DNA from: an uncultured Prevotella sp.
Lineage (GTDB): Bacteria > Bacteroidota > Bacteroidia > Bacteroidales > Bacteroidaceae
Assembly: GCA_900554835.1 (NCBI GenBank)
Contig: USJD01000073.1
Location: 1 to 16,154 of the forward strand
Direction: 5' to 3'
DNA: 16,154 bases
The notes beneath the pieces are model-generated. The model was not told the DNA's origin and ran no database searches. It saw nothing but the letters and a program-made list of their open reading frames with translations. The translations under genes and the position numbers were made by a program. This document shows positions 6,431-13,726 of the stretch, one piece after another (the stretch's first letter is position 1; each line of letters starts with the position of its first letter).

Positions 6431-6543
6431 ACAACGAACATTTCACACTTCATGCAATTAACGACGAATATGAGGATCAGGAAATAAAGAAAGAAACTAT
6501 CACTAAGGTTTTCAAGGTCCTTGGTTCTTTGAAGGCATTATAA
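6430..6543 (+). pseudogene. Out-of-frame C-terminal gene fragment behind copy C
   Basis: Behind the start codon of copy C, the frame one base over from that ATG reads DNEHFTLHAINDEYEDQEIK then KETITKVFKVLGSLKAL and a stop. The composition is that of a genuine protein end, but a stop lies just upstream in this frame and no start is available. It appears to be a truncated gene tail joined to the repeat out of frame. I do not recognise the family. A loose similarity to the debris behind copy A (LDDHNNQDIET against INDEYEDQEIKKET) may be accidental. Confidence 0.4.
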
Positions 6544-6596
6544 TTGCAATCACGAACACCGAATCAAGCCAATGTCTAACATTAATATATATAGTT

Positions 6597-7301
6597 ATGA
6601 AAAAGGTATTGTTTTTAATTTTTATTACATTTCTGGGAATTTCTTTCTCATCATGTAGTAGTGATGATGACGAAGGAACAAATCCTGGATCAGAGCAGTC
6701 AAACTACAAGATTCACGACAATAACATTGTCGGAGTATGGAGAGGCGGCAACTACTACTTTGTTTCATTCTCGTCTGACAAGCACAATGCTTCTCTTATC
6801 TCAAACAAGTTTCTTGATGAAGGAGATTATAGCATCAAAGGGGACACGATTACCGTAAGCAACAAGTACTTCGGCAACGAAACGAAATATGTAGTGAACA
6901 GCTTAAGCTCAAATAAGCTTTCTATGACCATTACATATAACGATAGATGGGAAGGAAAGAAGGTCGTAACTATGGACTTAACTAAGTCTGAAGCCGAACC
7001 ATGCACAAAGACGAACGATTTGGTCGGTAAGTCATATTATGCGCAGTATTCAGTAAGTCACGGAAGCCAACACTGGAACAAGACATTCCTGACATACAAC
7101 ACCATATCATGCACGAGAAGCGACGCAGCCAGCTCTACACCATCTACATTCTACTATGTATATATGAAGCCAACGCTTTACTTCTATGTAATAAGGAGCA
7201 ATGAATTCTACTACGATACTGTAAGATGTGGTAAAGTTGAATTCAATTCAAATAACCAGATTGATGGTATGGGGTCACTTTATGGCGACAAGCTATACTA
7301 A
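6597..7301 (+). CDS. Lipocalin-like surface lipoprotein
   Basis: A 234-residue lipoprotein: signal MKKVLFLIFITFLGISFSS, then C20, then SSDDDEGT. The acidic run directly after the lipid-bearing cysteine matches the kind of lipoprotein export signal that sends Bacteroidota lipoproteins to the outer face of the outer membrane. Residues of about 45-130 look like a lipocalin-type beta domain (NIVGVWRGGNYYFVSFSSD, EGDYSIKGDTITV, SSNKLSMTITY). The remainder is rich in Tyr and Ser. The ligand or role is unknown. The leader TAACATTAATATATATAGTT resembles that before 4640. Its stop codon is followed at once by repeat copy D and the ABC-F gene. Confidence 0.78.
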   Translation: MKKVLFLIFITFLGISFSSCSSDDDEGTNPGSEQSNYKIHDNNIVGVWRGGNYYFVSFSSDKHNASLISNKFLDEGDYSIKGDTITVSNKYFGNETKYVVNSLSSNKLSMTITYNDRWEGKKVVTMDLTKSEAEPCTKTNDLVGKSYYAQYSVSHGSQHWNKTFLTYNTISCTRSDAASSTPSTFYYVYMKPTLYFYVIRSNEFYYDTVRCGKVEFNSNNQIDGMGSLYGDKLY

Positions 7302-7311
7302 ACGCATTTGT

Positions 7312-7380
7312 CAGCAATATGCAAGTAACAGAAAATAAGAATTTATAAATAGTTGAAAATAATAGACTTATAAGATTAAT
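7312..7380 (+). repeat. Leader repeat copy D, native leader of the ABC-F gene
   Basis: This 69-base AT-rich segment ends at the ATG of the ABC-F gene and is the copy to which A, B and C are related. It contains no promoter match, so the ABC-F gene appears to depend on a transcript from upstream, probably from 3907-3936. The simplest reading is that this sequence once lay next to that promoter and was pushed away by inserted cassettes. Confidence 0.72.
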
Positions 7381-9000
7381 ATGATTACAGTAACAAATCT
7401 TGCAATCCAATTCGGAAAAAGAGTTCTTTACAAGGATGTAAACCTCAAGTTCACTCATGGTAACATCTATGGTATTATCGGTGCCAACGGCGCAGGTAAA
7501 TCAACTTTGCTCAAAGCCATCAGTGGCGATCTTGAGCCAAATAAGGGTAGTGTAGAAATGGGACCAGGCGAGCGTCTCTCTGTCTTGGAGCAGGACCACT
7601 TTAAATACGACGAATTTCGTGTAATGGACACCGTCTTGATGGGACACCAGCCTCTTTGGGAAAACATGAAGGAGCGTGAGCGCCTTTATGCTAAACCAGA
7701 AATGACAGAAGAAGACGGTAACAGAGCTGCAGACTTAGAGTTGAAGTTTGCAGAGATGAATGGTTGGGAGGCCGAAAGCAATGCAGCACAACTTCTTCAG
7801 AATCTTGGCGTAAAAGAGGAACAGCACAACAAGCTTGTTGGTGAACTCTCTAACACAGAGAAAGTGCGCGTCATGTTGGCAAAAGCTCTCTTTGGAAACC
7901 CAGACAACCTTCTCCTCGATGAGCCTACCAATGACCTCGACCTCGATACTGTAGAATGGTTGGAAGAATACTTAAGCAACATCGAGCAAACCGTATTGGT
8001 TGTATCTCACGACCGTCACTTCCTCGACTCAGTAAGTACCCAGACCGTGGATATCGACTTTGGAAAGGTAACCATGTTTGCCGGTAACTACTCTTTCTGG
8101 TATGAAAGTTCACAGTTGGCTCTCCGTCAGGCTCAAAACCAGAAGATGAAGGCTGAGGAGAAGAAAAAGCAGTTGGAAGAATTCATCCGCCGTTTCTCTG
8201 CCAATGTTGCAAAGAGCAAGCAGACTACCTCTCGTAAGAAGATGCTCGAGAAACTCAACGTTGAGGAAATCCGCCCATCAAGCCGTAAATATCCTGGCAT
8301 TATCTTCCAGATGGACCGTGAACCAGGAAATCAGATTCTTGAGGTAGAAGGTTTGAAGGCATGCGACGAGGACGGAACTGTACTTTTCGATAACGTAAAC
8401 TTCAATATCGAAAAGGGCGAAAAGGTAGTATTCCTCTCTCATAATCCAAAAGCGATGACCGCTCTCTTTGAAATCATCAATGGCAACAGAAAGGCTGATG
8501 CAGGTGAATACAAGTGGGGTGTTACCATCACAACAGCCTATCTCCCACTCGACAATACTGAGTTCTTTGAAAGCGATAAGAACCTGGTAGATTGGTTGAG
8601 CCAATATGGTCCAGGTAATGAGGTAGCCATGAAGGGCTACTTGGGTAGAATGCTCTTCAGCGGTGAGGAAGTACTGAAGAAAGTAAACGTACTCTCCGGT
8701 GGTGAAAAGATGAGATGTATGATTGCCCGTATGCAGTTGCAGAATGCCAACTGTCTGATTCTTGATACTCCAACCAACCACTTGGACTTGGAAAGTATCC
8801 AGGCTTTCAACAACAACTTGGTGGCGTTCAAGGGCAATATTCTTTTTGCCAGCCATGACCACGAGTTCATCAACACCGTAGCAAACCGCATCATCGAGCT
8901 GACTCCATCTGGCACAATCGACAAACTCATGTCTTACGACGAGTATATCTACGACGAGGCTATCAAGGAGCAAAAAGCTAAGATGTACGGATTGCAGTAA
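7381..9000 (+). CDS. ybiT: ABC-F ATPase, YbiT-like translation factor
   Basis: A 539-residue protein of two ABC domains and no membrane segment, matching the YbiT/YkpA group of ABC-F proteins, which act on the ribosome. NBD1 has an intact Walker A GANGAGKST (34-42) and Walker B with catalytic glutamate LLLDEP (D180, E181), but a degenerate signature LSNTEK (156-161). The linker (about 255-295) is the charged ABC-F arm (KKKQLEEFIRRFSANVAKSK). NBD2 is the mirror case: its signature LSGGEK (438-443) is intact, but the Walker A region reads LSHNPKAMTA (352-361) and the catalytic glutamate is T463 (LILDTPTNHLD). So one composite ATP site looks active and the other dead. I recall similar degeneracy in Bacteroidota relatives. 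The orthology to ybiT is by recall. Confidence 0.93.
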   Translation: MITVTNLAIQFGKRVLYKDVNLKFTHGNIYGIIGANGAGKSTLLKAISGDLEPNKGSVEMGPGERLSVLEQDHFKYDEFRVMDTVLMGHQPLWENMKERERLYAKPEMTEEDGNRAADLELKFAEMNGWEAESNAAQLLQNLGVKEEQHNKLVGELSNTEKVRVMLAKALFGNPDNLLLDEPTNDLDLDTVEWLEEYLSNIEQTVLVVSHDRHFLDSVSTQTVDIDFGKVTMFAGNYSFWYESSQLALRQAQNQKMKAEEKKKQLEEFIRRFSANVAKSKQTTSRKKMLEKLNVEEIRPSSRKYPGIIFQMDREPGNQILEVEGLKACDEDGTVLFDNVNFNIEKGEKVVFLSHNPKAMTALFEIINGNRKADAGEYKWGVTITTAYLPLDNTEFFESDKNLVDWLSQYGPGNEVAMKGYLGRMLFSGEEVLKKVNVLSGGEKMRCMIARMQLQNANCLILDTPTNHLDLESIQAFNNNLVAFKGNILFASHDHEFINTVANRIIELTPSGTIDKLMSYDEYIYDEAIKEQKAKMYGLQ

Positions 9001-9068
9001 TCCTGCTCATACAGGATTGAATATTGCAAAGACAAACGAGAAGTCTTATATACATACATATATAATAG

Positions 9069-9099
9069 GTGCCAGCCTTTTCAGGTTGGCACACTTTTT
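9069..9099 (+). terminator. Hairpin terminator after the ABC-F gene
   Basis: GTGCCAGCC (9069-9077) pairs with GGTTGGCAC (9084-9092) with one G-U pair, followed by ACTTTTTG. This is a standard intrinsic terminator and marks the end of the ABC-F transcript. A smaller hairpin (AATCCTG/CAGGATT, 8999-9018) overlaps the stop codon just before it. Confidence 0.75.
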
Positions 9100-9141
9100 G
9101 TCATGAAGATTCTAAAAAAAATCAAAAGTAAATTTACAACT

Positions 9142-9798
9142 ATGTCTAAAGAAAGAGATATAAATATAGAAGACGGCAACGTCGAGGAGCAGGCTCACAA
9201 CGAGCAAGTATCCAATGAGCAGGAACAAAACACCCATGCTGCAGACAACCAGTCTGACAAAAATGCGGGTGCAGAGAACGAATCTGACAGCGATGCTGAC
9301 AAAAAGACAGAGGACAACAATGCTGCCGACAAAAAGGCAGAAGAAACAGAATTGGATCCACTTGAGAAAGCTCAAAAAGAAGTGGAAGACCTCAAGAAGC
9401 AATTGCTCTACAAGACTGCTGAGTTTGAAAACTATCGCAAACGCACTATCAAAGAGAAAGCAGAACTGGTACTCAATGGCGGAGAAAAAACAATTTCAGC
9501 CATTTTGCCAGTACTCGATGATTTTGAGCGTGCCATTGCTGATAAGAGTGAAGATCCTAAGGCTATCAAAGAAGGTGTTCAGATGATTTTCAACAAATTC
9601 ATCAAGACATTGGAAGGATTAGGCGTAAAGAAGATAGAGACTACAGACAAGGACTTTGACGTAGATTTCCATGAGGCCATCGCTATGGTTCCGGGAATGG
9701 GCGATGACAAGAAAGGTAAGGTCATCGACTGCGTACAGACAGGTTACACCCTCAACGACAAAGTGATCCGCCACGCAAAAGTAGCAGTAGGACAATAA
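9142..9798 (+). CDS. grpE: Nucleotide exchange factor GrpE
   Basis: GrpE releases ADP from the chaperone DnaK (Hsp70) in the cytoplasm. From 9142 the protein has 218 residues: an acidic, low-complexity N-terminal tail with repeated Asp/Glu/Asn/Ala/Lys units (about 1-75), then the long coiled-coil helix (EKAQKEVEDLKKQLLYKTAE, FENYRKRTIKEKAELVLNGG) and the beta wing ending VIDCVQTGYTLNDKVIRHAK. The frame is open to an ATG at 9103, but that codon lies three bases behind the terminator T-run and would add a Lys-rich stub (MKILKKIKSKFTT) not expected in the family, so I prefer 9142. I see no CIRCE element or clear promoter. dnaJ follows after 39 bases. Confidence 0.93.
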   Translation: MSKERDINIEDGNVEEQAHNEQVSNEQEQNTHAADNQSDKNAGAENESDSDADKKTEDNNAADKKAEETELDPLEKAQKEVEDLKKQLLYKTAEFENYRKRTIKEKAELVLNGGEKTISAILPVLDDFERAIADKSEDPKAIKEGVQMIFNKFIKTLEGLGVKKIETTDKDFDVDFHEAIAMVPGMGDDKKGKVIDCVQTGYTLNDKVIRHAKVAVGQ

Positions 9799-9837
9799 AT
9801 CAATTGATATTCAGAACATTCAATCAGAAGTTAGCAA

Positions 9838-10998
9838 ATGGCTAAGAGAGACTATTATGAGGTGCTGGGCGTCGATAAGTCAGCATCCGATGACGAGATC
9901 AAGAAGGCTTATCGAAAGATTGCCATCAAGTATCATCCTGATCGCAACCCAGGCAACAAAGAAGCTGAGGAGAAATTCAAAGAAGCAGCTGAGGCTTACG
10001 ATGTTTTAAGAGATCCTCAGAAGCGCCAGCAATATGACCAGTTCGGATTCGACGGTCCACAAGGTGGATTCGGTGGATTTGGCGGAGGTGGCAACATGAA
10101 TATGGACGACATCTTCTCCATGTTTGGAGACATCTTCGGAGGACACAGCGGAGGTTTCAGCGGATTTGGCGGAGGTTTTGGTGGCGGCGGTGCTCGCCAG
10201 CAATATCAGGGAAGCGATCTGCGCGTGAAAGTAAAACTCACTTTGCAGGAAATTGCCACAGGTGTTACCAAGAAATTCAAAATTCGCAAGGATGTTACTT
10301 GTGAGGAATGTCATGGTACAGGATGCGAAGGCGGTGCACAACCAGAAACATGCCATACATGTAATGGTACAGGATATACTATCAAGACCGTTCGCTCTAT
10401 GTTCGGCATGATGCAGACTCAGGTTCCATGCCCAGACTGTCATGGAGAAGGTACCATCATCAAGAACAAGTGTAAGCACTGTGGCGGTGATGGTATCGTA
10501 AAAGGTGATGAAGTCGTAGAAATCAACATTCCTGCTGGTGTTGAAGACGGCATGTGTGTCAGTGTTCGCGGCAAAGGAAATGCAGGCAAGCATAATGGCA
10601 TCAATGGTGACATTCAGGTTCTTATCCAGGAAGAAAAGAGCGACATCTTTGAGCGTAACGGTCAGGACCTGTATTACAATCTTGTTCTTGATTTCACTAC
10701 TGCAACTCTTGGCGGAGAGGTAGAAGTACCGACTATTGATGGTAAAACTACCCTCAAGATTGAACCAGGAACCCAGCCAGGCAAGCAGATGCGCCTCAGA
10801 GGAAAAGGACTTCCTGCCGTACAGGGTTATGGTTACGGAAAGGGTGACATCATCGTCAACATCACCGTATTTGTACCAAAGGCCCTTACCAAGGAGGAAA
10901 AAGCACTTGTCTTGAAATTTAAAGAATGCGAGAACTTCAAGGCTGATAGTGCCACCAAGAAGTCTCTCTTTGAAAGTTTCAAAAACCTCTTTAAATAA
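9838..10998 (+). CDS. dnaJ: Chaperone protein DnaJ
   Basis: A 386-residue full-length type I J-protein, co-chaperone of DnaK. The J domain occupies about residues 1-70 with HPD at 33-35. A long Gly/Phe region follows (about 72-125), interrupted by MDDIFSMFGDIFGG. Four CxxCxGxG zinc-binding repeats run from C155 (CEECHGTG) to C212 (CKHCGGDG), and the C-terminal substrate-binding domains follow (DLRVKVKLTLQEI before the zinc region; GTQPGKQMRLRGKGLP after it). All key residues are present. It forms an operon with grpE. It ends before the hairpin at 11022-11062. Confidence 0.97.
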   Translation: MAKRDYYEVLGVDKSASDDEIKKAYRKIAIKYHPDRNPGNKEAEEKFKEAAEAYDVLRDPQKRQQYDQFGFDGPQGGFGGFGGGGNMNMDDIFSMFGDIFGGHSGGFSGFGGGFGGGGARQQYQGSDLRVKVKLTLQEIATGVTKKFKIRKDVTCEECHGTGCEGGAQPETCHTCNGTGYTIKTVRSMFGMMQTQVPCPDCHGEGTIIKNKCKHCGGDGIVKGDEVVEINIPAGVEDGMCVSVRGKGNAGKHNGINGDIQVLIQEEKSDIFERNGQDLYYNLVLDFTTATLGGEVEVPTIDGKTTLKIEPGTQPGKQMRLRGKGLPAVQGYGYGKGDIIVNITVFVPKALTKEEKALVLKFKECENFKADSATKKSLFESFKNLFK

Positions 10999-11021
10999 AC
11001 GAGAATATATTGATAAAAATG

Positions 11022-11062
11022 AAAGGAGCAATCCTGTCTGGCAAAGACAGGGTTGCTCCTTT
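11022..11062 (+). terminator. Hairpin terminator after dnaJ
   Basis: A 17-bp stem with one G-U pair, arms 11022-11038 and 11046-11062, loop TGGCAAA. The left arm starts AAAGGAGCAA and the right arm ends TTGCTCCTTT, running into TATATA. It separates dnaJ from folC, whose start lies 34 bases further on. Confidence 0.8.
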
Positions 11063-11096
11063 ATATATAATAAGGTGTAATAAACGCAGAAAAGCA

Positions 11097-12371
11097 ATGA
11101 ATTATCAAGAAACCATAGAATATCTTTTCAACAGCACTCCTGTTTTTGAAAAGGTAGGTGCCAAGGCTTACAAGCCAGGTTTGCAAACCACCGAAACGCT
11201 TGACAAGCATTTCGGACATCCTCATCGCCAGTTCAAAAGCATTCATGTCGCAGGTACCAACGGCAAAGGTTCCTGCTCTCATACCCTTGCTGCCATTCTT
11301 CAATCAGAAGGATACAAAGTTGGACTCTTTACATCTCCACATCTGGTAGATTTTCGTGAACGTATCCGAGTAAACGGAGAATGCATCAGCGAACAATACA
11401 TTATCGATTTCGTAGAAAAAGAACGCAGATTCTTCGAACCTCTACATCCATCATTCTTTGAATTGACCACCGCTCTGGCATTCAAGTACTTTGCCGAACA
11501 AAAGGTTGATATCGCCATTATCGAAGTAGGACTCGGTGGTCGCTTGGACTGCACCAACATTATCACCCCTATCCTATCTATCATCACTAATATCAGTAAG
11601 GATCATACCCAGTTCTTAGGCAACACTTTGGCTGACATCGCAGGCGAAAAAGCAGGCATCATCAAGCCAGGAGTACCAGTCATTATCGGAGAAGATCTTC
11701 CAGAAACACGTCCAGTTTTCCAGCAAAAGGCACAGAAAGAAAACTCTCCTATCATTTTCGCCCAAGATGAAAACCAGCAGGAAGTCCAGAAAGCAGAACA
11801 TATTAATGGAAAAATGGAATACACTACCCGTACATGGGGTAAGCTGACAGGAGAACTCTGCGGCGATTATCAGGCCAAGAATATGAACACCATCCTTAAT
11901 GCCATCAAGTATCTTACACTTGTCAAGAACAAAGGAACATCCATCAAATATGGAATTTCCCATGTAACAGAACTGACAGGATTGATGGGTAGATGGCAGA
12001 AGATACAAGACAAGCCTTTGGTAATCTGCGATACAGGTCATAATGTAGGCGGATGGCAATATCTGGCTCCTCAGATCAAGGCACAAGCATGCAGACAGCT
12101 TCGCATCGTTTTTGGCATGGTAGATGACAAAGATGTCACAACTGTGATGAAAATGCTTCCAAATGACGCAATTTACTATTGGACACAAGCAACTACAAAA
12201 AGAGCCATAAAAGTGGAAAAAATCGCGGAATTAGGCACTTCGTTAGGACTCAACGGAAACGTGTATTCTTCTGTTAATAAAGCATTTAAAGCAGCACAGG
12301 CAGACGCTGCTGAAGATGATTTTATCTTCGTTGGAGGGTCAAGTTACATTGTAGCCGATTTCCTTTCATAA
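11097..12371 (+). CDS. folC: Folylpolyglutamate synthase / dihydrofolate synthase
   Basis: FolC adds glutamate to dihydropteroate and/or to folates, using ATP, in the cytoplasm. The 424-residue protein has the Mur-ligase-type P-loop VAGTNGKGS (51-59), the folate-binding FTSPHLVDFRERIRVNG stretch, GLGGRLDCTN, the SKDHTQFLG segment with the metal-binding His, and the C-terminal domain with CDTGHNVGG. Length and motif order are normal. The reading frame is open up to 11010, but that extension runs through the terminator hairpin, so the ATG at 11097 is the likely start. No promoter match is visible in the 34 bases between hairpin and start; transcription may read through from dnaJ. Whether it is bifunctional or only a polyglutamylase cannot be told. 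Confidence 0.94.
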   Translation: MNYQETIEYLFNSTPVFEKVGAKAYKPGLQTTETLDKHFGHPHRQFKSIHVAGTNGKGSCSHTLAAILQSEGYKVGLFTSPHLVDFRERIRVNGECISEQYIIDFVEKERRFFEPLHPSFFELTTALAFKYFAEQKVDIAIIEVGLGGRLDCTNIITPILSIITNISKDHTQFLGNTLADIAGEKAGIIKPGVPVIIGEDLPETRPVFQQKAQKENSPIIFAQDENQQEVQKAEHINGKMEYTTRTWGKLTGELCGDYQAKNMNTILNAIKYLTLVKNKGTSIKYGISHVTELTGLMGRWQKIQDKPLVICDTGHNVGGWQYLAPQIKAQACRQLRIVFGMVDDKDVTTVMKMLPNDAIYYWTQATTKRAIKVEKIAELGTSLGLNGNVYSSVNKAFKAAQADAAEDDFIFVGGSSYIVADFLS

Positions 12372-12412
12372 GTTATTTTTTGTTTTTTTAAATCAATAAA
12401 TTGCTAAAATAT

Positions 12413-12443
12413 TTGTAATAATCATTTTTTTTTAGTTACTTTG
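12413..12443 (+). promoter_or_regulatory. Promoter of the galactose operon
   Basis: TTG at 12413-12415, a 20-base gap, then TTACTTTG at 12436-12443, one base off the TAnnTTTG consensus. The leader to the galM start is about 40 bases. I see no convincing operator repeat around it. Confidence 0.68.
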
Positions 12444-12491
12444 CAGTAGATAATAACTTAAACGATAAAGTAACTAAAAAATTAGGATATT

Positions 12492-13577
12492 ATGAGCGCA
12501 AAAGTAGAAAACCTCTGTGGTCTGAAAAGAGAAGATTTTCAGACCACTGTAAATGGAAAGCAGACCGACCTCTTCATCTTGAAGAATAGTCAGGGCAATG
12601 AAGTTGCAGTAACAAATTACGGCGGTGCAATTGTGGCTATCATGATGCCAGACAAAGATGGCAATTATGCTAACCTCATCCAGGGTCATGACAACATCCA
12701 GGATGTTATCAATTCACCAGAGCCTTTCCTGAGCGTACTCATCGGTCGCTATGGAAACCGTATTTGTGACGGTAAGTTCACATTACACGGCAAAGAATAC
12801 CAGTTGGCTTGCAACAATGGCAAGAATCACTTGCATGGCGGTCCTACCGGTTTCCACGCACACGTTTGGGATGCAACCCGCATGAGCGAGAATGCTGTCG
12901 TATTAAAATATACCAGCCCTTATGGTGAAGAAGGTTTCACAGGCGAGATGGACGTTTGGGTAGCTTACACCTTGACTGACGATAACGAGTTGGTCATCAA
13001 GTATCAGGCTACAACCAACAAGTTGACGATTGTAAACCTGACAAACCACGGTTTCTTCTCAATCCAAGGCATCGGCAACCCTACACCAACTATCGACAAT
13101 ATCATTTGCGAGGTGAATGCTGATTTCTATTTGCCTATTGACGAGACTTCTATTCCTACAGGCGAAATATTGAAGGTAGAAGGCACACCATTTGATTTCC
13201 GCACACCGAAACCGATCGGTCAGGACATCAATGCAGACAATGAGCAGATTAAGAATGGTTCTGGTTACGACCACAACTACGTACTCAACAAGAAAGAAGA
13301 GGGCGAGTTGAGCTTTGCTGCAAGAATCAAGGATCCAGTTAGCTGTCGTACTATGGAAGTTTACACTACCGAACCAGGTATGCAGATGTACACAGGCAAC
13401 TTCCTGGAGGGAATTAAGGGTCAGCATGGTGCTACATTCCCACGCAGAAGTGCAGTCTGCTTTGAGGCGCAGCACTTCCCAGACTCACCAAACCGCTCAT
13501 ATTTCCCAAGTGTACGCTTGAAACCAGGAGAGACATACACACAGAAAACTATCTATAAGTTTGGTGTTGACAAATAA
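12492..13577 (+). CDS. galM: Galactose mutarotase (aldose 1-epimerase)
   Basis: Interconverts alpha- and beta-D-galactose so that galactokinase receives the alpha form. The 361-residue protein has the family's features: NGKNHLHGGPTGFHAHVWDA with H113 and H115, the catalytic-base-pair histidine H186 in NLTNHGFFSIQG, GYDHNYVLN, EPGMQMYTGNF, and the catalytic glutamate E325 in CFEAQHFPDSPN. There is no obvious signal peptide, so it should be cytosolic. It is the first gene of the galactose operon, directly behind its promoter. The hairpin at 13649-13678 lies between it and the transporter gene. Confidence 0.95.
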   Translation: MSAKVENLCGLKREDFQTTVNGKQTDLFILKNSQGNEVAVTNYGGAIVAIMMPDKDGNYANLIQGHDNIQDVINSPEPFLSVLIGRYGNRICDGKFTLHGKEYQLACNNGKNHLHGGPTGFHAHVWDATRMSENAVVLKYTSPYGEEGFTGEMDVWVAYTLTDDNELVIKYQATTNKLTIVNLTNHGFFSIQGIGNPTPTIDNIICEVNADFYLPIDETSIPTGEILKVEGTPFDFRTPKPIGQDINADNEQIKNGSGYDHNYVLNKKEEGELSFAARIKDPVSCRTMEVYTTEPGMQMYTGNFLEGIKGQHGATFPRRSAVCFEAQHFPDSPNRSYFPSVRLKPGETYTQKTIYKFGVDK

Positions 13578-13648
13578 AAAAACTTGTGTGGTTCAGTCTT
13601 ATTCTTAAGATAACCTTATATATAAGATAGACCATGCATTCAAAACAT

Positions 13649-13678
13649 AGGAGTGGTAGCTCAAAAACTGCCACTCCT
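13649..13678 (+). terminator. Hairpin between galM and the transporter gene
   Basis: AGGAGTGGTA (13649-13658) pairs with TGCCACTCCT (13669-13678) with one G-U pair, followed by only TTCC. The weak U-run and the lack of a promoter behind it suggest partial termination or an RNA-stability element, not a full stop of transcription. Confidence 0.6.
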
Positions 13679-13726
13679 TTCCAAGTCTATAAACAAAACA
13701 TTTAAATATCAACTATTAAAGAAAAA

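Noticed and set aside
3907..7394. CRISPR array from the spaced repeats
   Set aside because: The repeats are about 70 bp, diverged, 0.7-1.3 kb apart and separated by genes. CRISPR repeats are short, near-identical and regularly spaced.
8278..8973. 231-codon minus-strand frame opposite the ABC-F gene
   Set aside because: It lies entirely antisense to the conserved NBD2 of the ABC-F gene, with no promoter or leader.
9001..9141. CIRCE or other heat-shock operator before grpE
   Set aside because: The only inverted repeats here are the small hairpin at the ABC-F stop and the terminator at 9069-9099. There is no TTAGCACTC/GAGTGCTAA pair.
11010..11096. N-terminal extension of folC
   Set aside because: The extension would be translated from the terminator hairpin at 11022-11062, and the family-like N-terminus begins at the ATG at 11097.
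10006..11097. 363-codon open frame on the minus strand opposite dnaJ
   Set aside because: It runs antisense to a full-length, motif-complete dnaJ, and its product is low-complexity with no recognisable motif. It is a codon-bias shadow.
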